Positions 24,998 to 34,000 of a stretch of DNA of 64,000 nt are shown piece after piece. The notes under the pieces were generated by a model. It was not told the origin of the DNA. It searched no databases and saw nothing but the letters and a program-made list of their open reading frames with translations. Origin of the DNA: Roseovarius sp. (GTDB lineage: Bacteria; Pseudomonadota; Alphaproteobacteria; Rhodobacterales; Rhodobacteraceae); NCBI RefSeq assembly GCF_027019125.1, contig NZ_JALUXE010000014.1, forward strand, positions 1 through 64,000, read 5' to 3'. The first letter of the stretch is position 1, and the number at the start of each line of letters is the position of its first letter. The position numbers were made by a program, and so were the translations under genes.

Positions 24998-25270
24998 ATG
25001 GCGAACCGCCGCAATGCGGACCTGCCGCCGCGCCTTCTGCGCACACAGGAAGCCGCACGCTTCCTCGGCATTTCGATCCGCACCCTTGAAAAGCACCGCA
25101 CCTACGGAACCGGCCCGCTCTATCGAAAGATCGGCGGCCGTGTCCTCTATACCCTGCGCGATCTGGAAGCTTGGAGCGCCATCGGCACGCGCAAATCCAC
25201 CAGCGACACAAGTGCCGGCACCGTCTTCGCCGCGCGCCCGCTCACCCCCGAAGAGCGGGACGAGTGCTGA
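24998..25270 (+). CDS. MerR/AlpA-type helix-turn-helix protein, candidate excisionase (RdfS-like)
   Basis: The 90-residue protein is a single winged HTH: RLLRTQEAARFLGISIRTLEKHRTYGTGPLYRKIGGRVLYTLRDLEAW, the pattern of AlpA/Xis proteins. In ICEMlSymR7A the RdfS excisionase has this form and heads an operon that continues into replication and transfer genes. Here repA follows with no gap. The start at 24998 follows GGAGG. With a serine recombinase in this element it would act as its recombination directionality factor or only as a regulator. Confidence 0.75.
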   Translation: MANRRNADLPPRLLRTQEAARFLGISIRTLEKHRTYGTGPLYRKIGGRVLYTLRDLEAWSAIGTRKSTSDTSAGTVFAARPLTPEERDEC

Positions 25271-26299
25271 ATGTTGCGCGACGACGATGACAGCCCCGCG
25301 CAGCCGACCGACACCAGCGAGCGCAGCCGCCTCGACCCCTTTGTGGTCGCGACCGGCGACGCCGCGCCGCGCGACCAGCGCGACCTGATGGAACGGCCGT
25401 TCTTCTCGCTGGCGAAGCGGCCCCGCACAAAACCGATCCTCTATCAAACCGCCGATGTCGAGGTGCAGGTGTTCGCCATGCCCGAGCACGGCATGGCGAC
25501 AATCTGGGATGCCGATGTGCTGATCTGGGCCGCAAGCCAGATCGTCGCGGCCGAGAATGACGGTTTCACCACGTCGCGCTTCTTTCGTTTCATGCCCTAC
25601 CAGCTCCTGCGCGCCGTGGGGCGGGCCACCGGCAACCGGGATTACCTGTTGCTCAAGGCCGCGCTCGCCCGCCTGCAATCGACCGTCATCGCGACGACGA
25701 TCCGTAACGGGAAGCATTGGCGGCGACGGCAATTCTCATGGATCAACGAGTGGGAGGAAATGACGACGCGCGCCGGCCGCGTCGAGGGCATGGAGTTCGT
25801 CCTGCCCGAATGGTTCTACAACAGCGTCATCGACCGTTCGCTGGTGCTGACCATCGACCCGGCCTATTTCCGGCTGACCGGCGGCATCGAGCGCTGGCTC
25901 TATCGCGTCGCCCGCAAACACGCAGGGCGCCAGCCCGAGGGCTGGGCTTTCGAGATCGCCCACCTTCACCAGAAATCCGGCAGTTCGGCGCGGCAGTCCG
26001 ATTTCGCGCTCGACCTGCGCCGCCTCGCAGTTCGTCAGTCGCTGCCCGGTTACAGCCTCCAGATCGAGTGGGAAGACGGGCGTGAACTGCTGCGCTTTGT
26101 CCCCGAAAATCTATCCACAGTGCCTGTGGGAAACCATGTGAATCCCATCGGGACATTAGGCGCACGGACTATCGGGACATTAGGCGCAAATCGCACGCCG
26201 TACTCTATAGAAGAATCTAACAATAAAACTAACTCTTCTTCTTTGACGCGCGCGCACGCGACCCATGGTGCCGGTGCCGCGCGGCGCGGTGCGCCATGA
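25271..26299 (+). CDS. repA: RepA-type replication initiator protein
   Basis: The 342-residue protein matches the alphaproteobacterial ICE/plasmid replication initiator A family. Landmarks are RPFFSLAKRPRTKPILY near residue 42, WDADVLIWAASQIV near 80, FMPYQLLRAVGRATGNRDYLLL near 108, and IERWLYRVARKHAG near 205. The last 60 residues are low complexity because the DNA there carries iterons. The stop overlaps the parA start (ATGA). Replication of the excised circle would help it survive and transfer. It may initiate at the repeats in its own 3' end. Confidence 0.8.
   Translation: MLRDDDDSPAQPTDTSERSRLDPFVVATGDAAPRDQRDLMERPFFSLAKRPRTKPILYQTADVEVQVFAMPEHGMATIWDADVLIWAASQIVAAENDGFTTSRFFRFMPYQLLRAVGRATGNRDYLLLKAALARLQSTVIATTIRNGKHWRRRQFSWINEWEEMTTRAGRVEGMEFVLPEWFYNSVIDRSLVLTIDPAYFRLTGGIERWLYRVARKHAGRQPEGWAFEIAHLHQKSGSSARQSDFALDLRRLAVRQSLPGYSLQIEWEDGRELLRFVPENLSTVPVGNHVNPIGTLGARTIGTLGANRTPYSIEESNNKTNSSSLTRAHATHGAGAARRGAP
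26111..26188. repeat. DnaA-box-like site and direct repeats in repA 3' end (candidate oriV)
   Basis: Two exact 18-base repeats, ATCGGGACATTAGGCGCA, lie at 26147-26164 and 26171-26188, 24 bases apart. They are translated as IGTLGA twice. CTATCCACA at 26111-26119 differs from the DnaA box TTATCCACA by one base. An AT-rich tract follows at about 26200-26245. DnaA box, iterons and AT-rich DNA together are the parts of an iteron origin. Confidence 0.6.
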
Positions 26300-26949
26300 T
26301 CGTGGCGTTCCTCAATCAGAAGGGCGGCGTCGGCAAGACCACGCTGGCGCTGCATCTCGCCGGGGCCTGGGCGGCTGAAGGACGGCGCGTCATCCTGATC
26401 GACGCCGACCCGCAAGGCTCCGCGCTCGACTGGTCTGAGCGGCGCAGCCATGAGGGGCTGCCGAGGTCGTTTAGCACCATCGGCCTGGCCCGTGACACGC
26501 TGCACCGGGAAGCCCCGGAGCTGGCCCGCGACGCCGACATGATCGTCATCGACGGGCCGCCGCGTGTCGCCGGCCTCATGCGCTCCGCGCTGCTCGCCGC
26601 CGACCTCGTGCTGATCCCGGTGCAGCCATCCCCCTTTGATGGCTGGGCGTCGGCCGAGATGCTGACGCTTCTGAATGAAGCCCGCATCTACCGGCCCGAA
26701 CTAGCCGCCCGTTTCGTCCTCAACCGTTGCGGCGCGCGCACGATCATCGCCCGCGAGACGGCCGAGACGCTGGCCGATCACGATCCGCCCTTGCTCACCG
26801 CCACCATCGGCCAGCGCGTGGTCTTTGCTGACGCCGCGCAGTCCGGCCGGCTTGCATCCGAGATCGACGTCGACAGCCCCGCCGCCCGCGAGATCGCGGC
26901 GCTGGCCGTCGAGATAGATCGGCTGCCCATCGGGAGAACCTTGCCATGA
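26296..26949 (+). CDS. parA: ParA family partition ATPase
   Basis: The 217-residue protein has the deviant Walker A FLNQKGGVGKTTLALHLAG at residues 6-24, the A' motif LIDADPQGSALDW, and Walker B MIVIDGPPR. It is a short ParA without an N-terminal DNA-binding domain, as in ParA of small plasmids and ICEs. It overlaps repA by 4 bases and the next gene by 4 bases. It should position the extrachromosomal circle or the transfer apparatus. Confidence 0.9.
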   Translation: MIVAFLNQKGGVGKTTLALHLAGAWAAEGRRVILIDADPQGSALDWSERRSHEGLPRSFSTIGLARDTLHREAPELARDADMIVIDGPPRVAGLMRSALLAADLVLIPVQPSPFDGWASAEMLTLLNEARIYRPELAARFVLNRCGARTIIARETAETLADHDPPLLTATIGQRVVFADAAQSGRLASEIDVDSPAAREIAALAVEIDRLPIGRTLP

Positions 26950-27200
26950 CCGGGCGCATCCGCAAGCCCGGTTTCGCATCCCGGCCGGGCAATCCCGAAA
27001 GCTGGATCAGGGCGGGCGAAACGCCACCGAACGGCAAAGCCGCCGGCGAAGCGTTCACCGCCCGCCTGACCATCGACATCACGCCCGAGCTGCGCGGCCG
27101 CATCAAGGTCGCAGCCTTCCGGCGTGGGATCACCGTCACCGACATGCTGCGCGACCTGCTGGCGCGCGAATTTCCATCCTCCGAGGGAGATCAACCATGA
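26946..27200 (+). CDS. Small ParA-partner protein, ribbon-helix-helix type
   Basis: The 84-residue basic protein has an unstructured N-terminus. It ends in LTIDITPELRGRIKVAAFRRGITVTDMLRDLLAREF, a ribbon-helix-helix fold. Small RHH proteins next to ParA act as centromere-binding adaptors (ParG/ParB analogues). The gene overlaps both neighbours by 4 bases, so it is coupled to parA. Confidence 0.7.
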   Translation: MTGRIRKPGFASRPGNPESWIRAGETPPNGKAAGEAFTARLTIDITPELRGRIKVAAFRRGITVTDMLRDLLAREFPSSEGDQP

Positions 27201-27715
27201 CCGGCAATGCGGCGCACCGCTTGCACGGCCGTCCGCTGCCGGACGAACCCGCGCCTTTCACCACCTTGGTCGAACTGACCTTCCAGAAACGCAAGATCGA
27301 GCACTGGATACGCTTCGGCCGCAAGAGCTACGAACAGATACTCGACCGCCGCCGCAGCATCGTCGGCTTCGCGCCCGGCAGCATCTTCGCCTTCGTGCGA
27401 TGGGCGTCCGGCGCACATGGCACGATCGTTTCCCGCATCGACATCCTGCGTGCCATCGGCCGCGGCGAGCCGTTCCAGACGCTGCCCTTCGTCCGTCCCG
27501 GCGGCGACATCCTGTTGCGTCTCGATAGCTGGGCGAAGGTGCAGCGCGCATTGCAGGCCATCGACGCCGTGGAAGCGCTCGGCCTCGATCCTGCCGACAT
27601 ATCCCCGGAGCACTGGCGGCACGTCCACAATCGTCTGACTGCCGGTCTGGAGCCGCACGCCTATACGCCGGAGCGACACGCCGCCTGGCTCGGTCGCCAG
27701 AGGATCGACCCATGA
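27197..27715 (+). CDS. DUF2840 family protein
   Basis: The 172-residue protein matches DUF2840: TTLVELTFQKRKIEHWIRFGRKSYEQILDRRRSIVGFAPG, then FVRWASGAHGTIVSRIDILRA. The family occurs almost only between parA and traF in ICEs of rhizobia and relatives. Function is unknown. It overlaps the traF start by 4 bases. Confidence 0.8.
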   Translation: MTGNAAHRLHGRPLPDEPAPFTTLVELTFQKRKIEHWIRFGRKSYEQILDRRRSIVGFAPGSIFAFVRWASGAHGTIVSRIDILRAIGRGEPFQTLPFVRPGGDILLRLDSWAKVQRALQAIDAVEALGLDPADISPEHWRHVHNRLTAGLEPHAYTPERHAAWLGRQRIDP

Positions 27716-28257
27716 CGCGCCGCCGTATCCTCACGGTAACGGCGTTGGCCGTCACGGGCATCGCAGCCGCCAGCGTCGCCGATTGGCCTGCGAAACTGAT
27801 CTGGAACGCGACCGCCAGCGCGCCCATCGGCTTCTACACGGTCAGGCCGGCCGACGCGCTCGACGTGCCGGAGCTGGTAGCCGTCATGCCGCCCGAACCG
27901 CTGGAGCGATTCATGGTCGAACGCGGCTATGTCGGGCGCGGCGTGCCGCTCCTGAAGCGCGTCCTCGGACTGCCGGGACAGCGGGTCTGCCGTTTGCGAT
28001 CCGCGATCACGGTGGACGGGATCGAGATGGGCGAAGCGCTCGACCGCGACCGGATCGGCCGCGATCTACCCGTCTGGCAGGGCTGCCGCGTCATCGCCTC
28101 CAGCGAAATCTTCCTCATGAATTGGGAGGTCCGCGACAGCCTGGACGGCCGCTATTTCGGACCCATCCCAGCAAGTTCTGTCATCGGCCGAGCGGTCCCG
28201 CTCTGGACCGATGAGGAAGGCGACGGCCGCTACGAATGGCGCGCGCCGACCCAATGA
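27712..28257 (+). CDS. traF: TraF, S26 family conjugal transfer peptidase
   Basis: The 181-residue protein has one N-terminal membrane segment and the signal-peptidase motif NATASAPIGFY with catalytic Ser36. The lysine partner is Lys82 in LLKRVLGLPGQRV. TraF peptidases of IncP/Ti type cyclise or trim the TrbC pilin, and a trbC is present at 40290. The protein acts at the inner membrane, active site outside. It is coupled to the DUF2840 gene. Confidence 0.88.
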   Translation: MTRRRILTVTALAVTGIAAASVADWPAKLIWNATASAPIGFYTVRPADALDVPELVAVMPPEPLERFMVERGYVGRGVPLLKRVLGLPGQRVCRLRSAITVDGIEMGEALDRDRIGRDLPVWQGCRVIASSEIFLMNWEVRDSLDGRYFGPIPASSVIGRAVPLWTDEEGDGRYEWRAPTQ

Positions 28258-28325
28258 CCGCTTCCCCATCGGCGGGAGCGGTGCCCGCCGATGGTTTTCC
28301 CAACCTCACCGCCAAGGAGACTGTC

Positions 28326-28673
28326 ATGCCCCAGATTGGTGAATTTGCGCGCGACGAGGCCGGCTTCATCGGACACTTCGGGACGCTCTTGCTGCATCAG
28401 GACATCATCATCGTCGCGGCTGAGTCGTCCGACGCGGAGAACGCACCGGATTATCGCGTTCACCTGTTCGACGGCATGAGCAACGAAACCGGCCCGGAGA
28501 TCGGCGCGGCCTGGAAACGCACCGGCGAGAAGGCCGGCGAATATCTTTCCGTGCTGCTGGACGATCCCACGTTCCCGCATCCGATCCGCGCCAACCTGTT
28601 CCGCGACGACGACGCGGGCGCGTCGTGGTCGCTGCACTGGAGCCGCCCGAAACCGCGCGACGAGCGGGACTAA
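28326..28673 (+). CDS. DUF736 family protein, copy 2
   Basis: The 115-residue protein shares with the copy at 18906 the opening MxxIGxF, the GAAWKR block and EYLSVLLDDPTFPHPIRANL. It carries a few extra residues in the middle. The start at 28326 is preferred because it begins at the family's usual methionine and AAGGAG lies just upstream. Two divergent DUF736 copies in one ICE are common in this group. Confidence 0.85.
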   Translation: MPQIGEFARDEAGFIGHFGTLLLHQDIIIVAAESSDAENAPDYRVHLFDGMSNETGPEIGAAWKRTGEKAGEYLSVLLDDPTFPHPIRANLFRDDDAGASWSLHWSRPKPRDERD

Positions 28674-28677
28674 GGCC

Positions 28678-29589
28678 ATGCAAACCCGCGTCATTCCCGC
28701 ACTCAAGACCCTCATCCCGTTGTTCGCGGAAAGGCCGTCTCATCCCGTCGTCCCGCTCGGGCGCAAGACGGCCGGCGCGCGCAGCGCAGGTCAGGGGCGG
28801 CCATCGGCCGGCGCTTGCGCCTTGCCCTTGACCGCAGCGAGCACGCCGGCAGGCTGGGCTCAAAGCGGAGACAGGGCTGTATGGCGCTATGCCGTTCTGA
28901 TAATGACCGCCATGCTGTCACTCGGCGCGGGATCGGCAATGGCCGTTGCGCAATCGACGCCGATGGTCCGGCCCGCCGCCGTCGATCCCAACGCCGCCCA
29001 CATTGCCGAAGCGGCGCGGCGCTTCGGCATCCCCGAGCACTGGATTGTCGCCGTGCTGCGCGCCGAAAGCGCGGGCGACGTGCGCGCGGTGTCATCGGCC
29101 GGCGCGATGGGGTTGATGCAGGTCATGCCCGACACCTGGGCGGGCCTGCGCATCCGTCATCGGCTCGGCCGCGATCCCTACGACCCGCGCGATAACATCC
29201 TCGCAGGCACGGCCTATCTGCGCGAGATGTTCGACCGCTACGGCAATGTCGCGGCGATGCTGGCAGCCTACAATGCCGGTCCCGGTCGCTACGACGAATA
29301 CCTTGCGACCGGCCGCGCATTGCCACCGGAGACCCGCGCCTATGTCGCCGCGCTAGCGCCGATCCTCGGCGGCGAGGCTTCTCCCGATGCAGCGCCGCCA
29401 CCGCCCGACTGGCGCGAAGCCCCGCTCTTCGTCACGCGCCCGGCCGACGCGCGGACTGCCGCCGCGCCGCCATCCGGGGCGCAATCCGGCGACGGCCGCG
29501 CAACCATTCCGGTGCGCGATCCTGCCGATGCGGAGCCGGAAACCGGCAGCATTTTCGTGGCCCGCGCCGACGACGAGGGAACGCCATGA
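28678..29589 (+). CDS. Lytic transglycosylase of the transfer system (VirB1/TrbN-like)
   Basis: The 303-residue protein has an SLT domain at about 105-205. The catalytic glutamate lies in VLRAESAGDVRAVSSAGAMGLMQVMPDTW, followed by AGTAYLREMFDRYGN and MLAAYNAGPGRYDEYL. A hydrophobic signal-like stretch (about residues 70-92, ending SAMAVAQS) precedes it. The first 65 residues are therefore unusual, and the true start may be further in. It opens peptidoglycan for the secretion channel. Confidence 0.82.
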   Translation: MQTRVIPALKTLIPLFAERPSHPVVPLGRKTAGARSAGQGRPSAGACALPLTAASTPAGWAQSGDRAVWRYAVLIMTAMLSLGAGSAMAVAQSTPMVRPAAVDPNAAHIAEAARRFGIPEHWIVAVLRAESAGDVRAVSSAGAMGLMQVMPDTWAGLRIRHRLGRDPYDPRDNILAGTAYLREMFDRYGNVAAMLAAYNAGPGRYDEYLATGRALPPETRAYVAALAPILGGEASPDAAPPPPDWREAPLFVTRPADARTAAAPPSGAQSGDGRATIPVRDPADAEPETGSIFVARADDEGTP

Positions 29590-29902
29590 GGACGGCGATC
29601 CGGCGCACGGCGCGACCCGTTCCGGTGTCCAGTCAGGCAGGTTTGCGCCTGGCTGGAATCCCGGTGGGAAGGACGGAAAGGGCGATAAGAAGGGAGGGCA
29701 AGATTGAAGGAACCGGCACCATGTCGGGCCGGTTTCCGAAATTGTTGTTGTCTGCACACTGGTTAGGCCGCCGTTTCCGGCACCATGATCTTGAGCGGCG
29801 GAGTGCCGCGATTCCGTGCAACGCCCTGGCCTTGCAGGCTTTTGTTCGGCACCATGGCCGCCGATTGCCCGATTTTCCGCGATTTCGGCCGGAGGCGCAT
29901 CC
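29590..29902. other. Gene-free segment before the relaxase gene, candidate oriT
   Basis: These 313 bases contain three copies of GGCACCATG (29715-29723, 29779-29787, 29848-29856), spaced 64 and 69 bases. The first lies in a hairpin GGAACCGG/CCGGTTTCC (29709-29737). No convincing gene is present. Origins of transfer often lie next to the relaxase gene and contain such repeats and hairpins, so this is the best place to look for the nick site. Confidence 0.45.
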
Positions 29903-31957
29903 ATGAGCGCCGATGACGAAAACCGCTTCCGGCCAAGGCCCGGCCGCATCCGCTCGGACACCCCACGCGCGGGCAAGACCAAGAGCTTCCTCACGCAGGC
30001 GAAGAAGATCGCCCGGCAGCAGCGCCGCACCTCGCCCCGAGGCGGTTTCGGAACGGCGGCGTTCACATCCGCAACCCCGGCCGGTTCGCATACGGTCCTG
30101 TCGAGCGGCAAGGGCGTGAAGCGCGGGCGCGGCGCGGTCTTCGTCCGCACCCGCAATCTCGGCGGCGGCTGGCATCATCGGCAGCCGGGCGCGCGTCGCG
30201 TCATGGTTCAGCAGCGCTACATCCTTCACCCTGGAAAGGGCCGGAAGGCGCACTCCCATCTGCGCTATATCCAGCGCGACGGCACCTCGCGCGACGGCGA
30301 GCGCGGCCAGCTTTATTCGCGCACCGAGGACCGCGCGGATGGCGACGCCTTCCTGGAACGCGGCCAGGATGACCGCCACCAGTTCCGGTTCATCGTCTCG
30401 CCCGAGGACGGCGCGGAGCTGTCGGACCTTACGGCCTATACCCGCGACCTCATGGGCCGGATGGAAGCCGACCTCGGCACCCAGCTCGATTGGGTGGCGA
30501 TCAATCACTACAACACCGGCCATCCCCATGTGCATGTCATCGTCCGGGGCAAGGACGATCTGGGGCAGGATCTGGTCATCAACGGCGACTACATCGTTCA
30601 TGGTGTCCGCGAACGGGCCAGCGAGTTGGCGACGCTGGAACTCGGTCCCGTTCGGGAGATCGAGCAGACCCGCAAGCTCACCGCCGAGATCGACCAGGAT
30701 CGTTTTACCCGCATCGACAGGGCCATGGTCGAGGAAGCCGACCGACGGTTCCTCGACCTGCGCCACGAACCGGGGGAGCCAAAGCGGCAGTTCGAGCACA
30801 CGCTTCGCCTGCGCCGGCTGTCCAAGCTGGGGCGGATGGGCCTCGCCACCGAACACGCGCCCGGCGTCTGGGAATTGAACGAGCGGCTTGAATCGACCCT
30901 GCGCGAGTTGGGCGAACGCGGGGACATCATCCGCACCATGCAAAGATCGCTCGCCGCCGATGGGCTTGAGCGCGATCCCATGACCTTCCGCATCCATGAG
31001 GGCGCACCCGCTGCACCCGTCACCGGCCGCGTCCTCGACAAATATCTCGCCAACGAGCTGGGCGACAATCTCACCGTCGTCGTGGACGGGATCGACGGAC
31101 GGATGCACCACATCGCCAACATCGACCCCATGCAGTTGGAGGATGCCCGGATCGGCAGCGTCATCGAGATCGGTCGCACCGAGGCGACGGCCCGGCCGTC
31201 CGACCGCACCATTGCGACAATCGCCGAGGGCGGCATCTATCGCCCGAGCCGTCATTTGGAGCAGGCGAAGTTCGAGGGACATGTTCCGGGCGGAGACTAT
31301 GAAGGCTATGTCGATGCCCATGTGCGCCGACTTGAGGCGCTACGCCGCACCCGGATCGTCGAGCGGATCGACGCTGACCAATGGCGCATCCCCCCCGACT
31401 TCGAGAACCGCGCCGCCGCCTATGACGCCGGTCGCGACAGACAGGCCAGCGTTCGCGTCCTTTCTCCCGTGAATCTGGACAGGCAGATCGGATCGGACGG
31501 CGCGTCCTGGCTGGACCGGCGACTGATCCATGGCGAGACGGCCGATCTTGCACCGACCGGTTTCGGCCAGCAGGTGCGCGAGGCCATCGACCGCCGCCGC
31601 GAGCATCATGTCGAACAGGGCGATGCTACCCGCGCACGCGACGGCCGCGTGCTCTATCGGCGCAACCTTCTCGCCATTCTGCGCGAGCGGGAGGTTTCCC
31701 GCGTCGGCGTGGAGATGGCTGAAAGAAAGGCGCTGCCGTTCCGCGCCACCACGGACGGCGAGAACGTCAGCGGCAAATTCACCGGAACCGTGCAGCTATC
31801 CAGCGGCAAGTTCGCCATCGTCGAGAAGGCGCACGAGTTCACGCTTGTCCCTTGGCGGCCGGTCATCGACCGCCAGCTCGGTCGCGAAGTTATGGGCGTC
31901 GTGCAGGGCGGATCGGTGTCGTGGCAATTGGGGCGACAGAGGGGTCTCGGATTGTGA
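29903..31957 (+). CDS. rlxS: RlxS/VirD2-type relaxase with DUF3363
   Basis: The 684-residue protein is basic at the N-terminus. It carries the relaxase metal-binding motif WVAINHYNTGHPHVHVIVRG near residue 200, preceded by a conserved HLRYIQRDGTSRDGERGQLY block. The C-terminal two thirds match DUF3363 (residues about 300-680). Such relaxases nick oriT, attach to the 5' end and pilot the strand into the recipient. The start at 29903 follows GGAGG. It is a MOBP-like relaxase of the rhizobial ICE type. Confidence 0.88.
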   Translation: MSADDENRFRPRPGRIRSDTPRAGKTKSFLTQAKKIARQQRRTSPRGGFGTAAFTSATPAGSHTVLSSGKGVKRGRGAVFVRTRNLGGGWHHRQPGARRVMVQQRYILHPGKGRKAHSHLRYIQRDGTSRDGERGQLYSRTEDRADGDAFLERGQDDRHQFRFIVSPEDGAELSDLTAYTRDLMGRMEADLGTQLDWVAINHYNTGHPHVHVIVRGKDDLGQDLVINGDYIVHGVRERASELATLELGPVREIEQTRKLTAEIDQDRFTRIDRAMVEEADRRFLDLRHEPGEPKRQFEHTLRLRRLSKLGRMGLATEHAPGVWELNERLESTLRELGERGDIIRTMQRSLAADGLERDPMTFRIHEGAPAAPVTGRVLDKYLANELGDNLTVVVDGIDGRMHHIANIDPMQLEDARIGSVIEIGRTEATARPSDRTIATIAEGGIYRPSRHLEQAKFEGHVPGGDYEGYVDAHVRRLEALRRTRIVERIDADQWRIPPDFENRAAAYDAGRDRQASVRVLSPVNLDRQIGSDGASWLDRRLIHGETADLAPTGFGQQVREAIDRRREHHVEQGDATRARDGRVLYRRNLLAILREREVSRVGVEMAERKALPFRATTDGENVSGKFTGTVQLSSGKFAIVEKAHEFTLVPWRPVIDRQLGREVMGVVQGGSVSWQLGRQRGLGL

Positions 31958-32238
31958 CGGGATCAAACTCCAACGAGAACGTCGCACACGTAGTGGCGGT
32001 TCGGGAATAACACAGCGCTCCTTTGTTCGATGCGAGGAAAATTGTTTTGACCGGAGCGCTCACGGCAATCCGAAGTTCAACGACTTATCGGCAGCCAGGG
32101 CAACAGCGGAGAGATGGTCCGGCGAAGCGGCGCCTGCCCCGCGACTATGGTCGCTTCGATACCGTCGAGATTCACGATGATGGACCAGGAAGCGTCACCT
32201 GGGATGCTCTCAACGGAACTGTTCCAGGGTGGGGCACC

Positions 32239-32451
32239 ATGGGCGTTGTTGGCCTTATCGCCTTCGCTGCAATGCCGCTTGCCTTGCTCTCCTCTACGCC
32301 TAACGGGAAGGAAAATGCGAACATGCGCTCTGTCTGGATCTGCTCGGGCAACGATGTGATTGCCAATCTCGCTGTATGGCGGCCGGGTTCGGCTTTTTCG
32401 GCACCGGAACGGGATGGCTCGACATCATCATGGCGACACTGGCGCAGCAAA
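32239..32451 (+). pseudogene. Remnant of a cation diffusion facilitator (CzcD/DmeF-like) gene
   Basis: One frame reads MGVVGLIAFAAMPLALL, then NMRSVWICSGNDVIANLAV. After a one-base deletion near 32374-32375 the next frame continues MAAGFGFFGTGTGWLDIIMATLA. Together these match the membrane helices of CDF heavy-metal exporters that carry an MRSVWICSRNDAIGNLAV motif. The N-terminal half and the C-terminus are missing. The rest of the gap 31958-32634 has no readable gene. The fragment sits next to arsenic genes and marks a worn metal-resistance cargo spot. Confidence 0.65.
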
Positions 32452-32634
32452 GAGCGGCACGATCGTCCGACGGGCTATGTCCGCGTTCCGGAATGAGCGT
32501 CGAGCCAATCCACTATCCAGCTCGAAATGAAGCTTCCTGTGGTTCTGAAGGGCGCCCGATCCGAAGAATGGAGGCACAGTAATTCTCTCAATCCGTTTCA
32601 GTTCGCTCTTTCTGTCATCGATTTGATCCACTTT

Positions 32635-33744
32635 TCATATGTGGTCTGGCTGTCCAGTTACAGATTTGTGGGCAGTTTCGTTGCTCTCAACGCATCGCTC
32701 TATCTCACGAACAGTATCTCGAGCGGTGCGTGCCGAACCGACAAGAGTTGCCGAGGCAAATCCGGTCCAGTCTCCATAACCCAGAAGCCAGAGACGCGGT
32801 TCATCGATCGAACGCGTTCCAGTCACCGCGATCTTGCCATCGGTTTGCTTGATGCCCAGGCCATCGAGATGATCCAGAGCGGGATGAAAGCCCGTGCACC
32901 AGATAACCGCGTCGACGGCGGTCGTTGTTCCGTCCTCCCAGACAACGCGGTCTTCCGTAAAGCGGACAGGAGGGCGCACGCTCCGAAGGATGCCGCGATC
33001 CCTGGCTTCGAGCACCGAAGGGACCATTACGATATCTCCCAGATCGGATAGAGGAGCACCGCCCTGAGGGCTCCCTTCACCGTAACGCGCGGAAGCCCGG
33101 TCGAACAAAACCCGTCCGTCCACATCGTCTGGCAGGAATTTCGGGGGGTGGAGCGTCGCCCAGATCGTACCGGCAACCCTCGAAAGTTCCGCGTAGATCT
33201 GGGCACCGGAGTTTCCACCGCCGATGATCAGGATACTTTTGCCCGTCAGTCCTTCTGGCGAAACGTATTCGGCAGAATGCAGCTGTTGCCCACGGAAGGT
33301 TTCAGCCCCGTCATAGTGCGGAATGTACGGCTTACTCCACGTGCCGGTCGCGCTGATCACCGCCTTTGCGAGCCACGTACCGTTGTCGGTTTGAACGCGC
33401 AGCGCGTTGGGCTGTTTCTCGATATTTTGCACGCGAACCGGTCTTTCGATCGGCAGTCGATAGCGGTTTTCGTAATCTTCCAGATAGTTGAGCACTTCGA
33501 TGCGTGTTGGAAACCCATCACCTTTCGAAGGTGGCATTTGCCGTCCCGGCAGAGAACTGTACTCAGCGGGAGAGAAAAGCCGCAACGAATTCCAGCCTCG
33601 CTGCCAGGCGCCACCGGGATTACGCTGCGCATCGAGAATAACAAAATCGAGATCGCTTTTGCGAAGATAGTAGCTGGCGGACAGGCCAGCCTGACCGCCG
33701 CCAATGACAACGACGTCAACCACCAATTCGTTTGTATCGTTCAT
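32635..33744 (-). CDS. arsO: ArsO-like FAD/NADPH-dependent monooxygenase
   Basis: The 369-residue protein has two dinucleotide-binding motifs: VVVIGGGQAGLSASYYL at the N-terminus for FAD, and ILIIGGGNSGAQIYAEL near 165 for NADPH. A flavin-monooxygenase linker (VIWCTGFHPALDHL) lies near 290. Flavoproteins of this type next to ArsR and ArsP are called ArsO. Methionine 23 of the longest frame is taken as start; another at 33762 is possible. It is downstream of arsR on the same strand. Role in arsenic or organoarsenical metabolism is inferred from family and context. Confidence 0.75.
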   Translation of the reverse strand: MNDTNELVVDVVVIGGGQAGLSASYYLRKSDLDFVILDAQRNPGGAWQRGWNSLRLFSPAEYSSLPGRQMPPSKGDGFPTRIEVLNYLEDYENRYRLPIERPVRVQNIEKQPNALRVQTDNGTWLAKAVISATGTWSKPYIPHYDGAETFRGQQLHSAEYVSPEGLTGKSILIIGGGNSGAQIYAELSRVAGTIWATLHPPKFLPDDVDGRVLFDRASARYGEGSPQGGAPLSDLGDIVMVPSVLEARDRGILRSVRPPVRFTEDRVVWEDGTTTAVDAVIWCTGFHPALDHLDGLGIKQTDGKIAVTGTRSIDEPRLWLLGYGDWTGFASATLVGSARTARDTVREIERCVESNETAHKSVTGQPDHI

Positions 33745-34000
33745 GTGTTCGGCCCCACTCATGGATTGACAGGCGATTGCAGACCGGCGCTTTCCCCGTC
33801 GCCGACTCACGGCAACAGAAAAGGCCCGGTTGGCGATCGGAGGTTTCAGCTCAAATCAGACGGAAACGTCGGTGTCGGGAGAGATTGGAACCATGCTCCG
33901 GGCGGCAGCCCTGGCATACGTCGTCAGTTTCGAGCCAAGCACCGTCTTTCCGGGTCGGTTTCCGATTTTTGCCTGTCCTTCATGCATCTGCGAAAATCGA

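Noticed and set aside
29586-29906. 106-codon open frame between the transglycosylase and relaxase genes
   Set aside because: The composition is arginine-rich without motif, and the DNA looks like a control or oriT region with repeats.
32023-32496. 157-codon open frame between relaxase and arsO as an intact gene
   Set aside because: Only its middle resembles a CDF exporter and the similarity switches frame near 32375, so it is a remnant rather than a gene.
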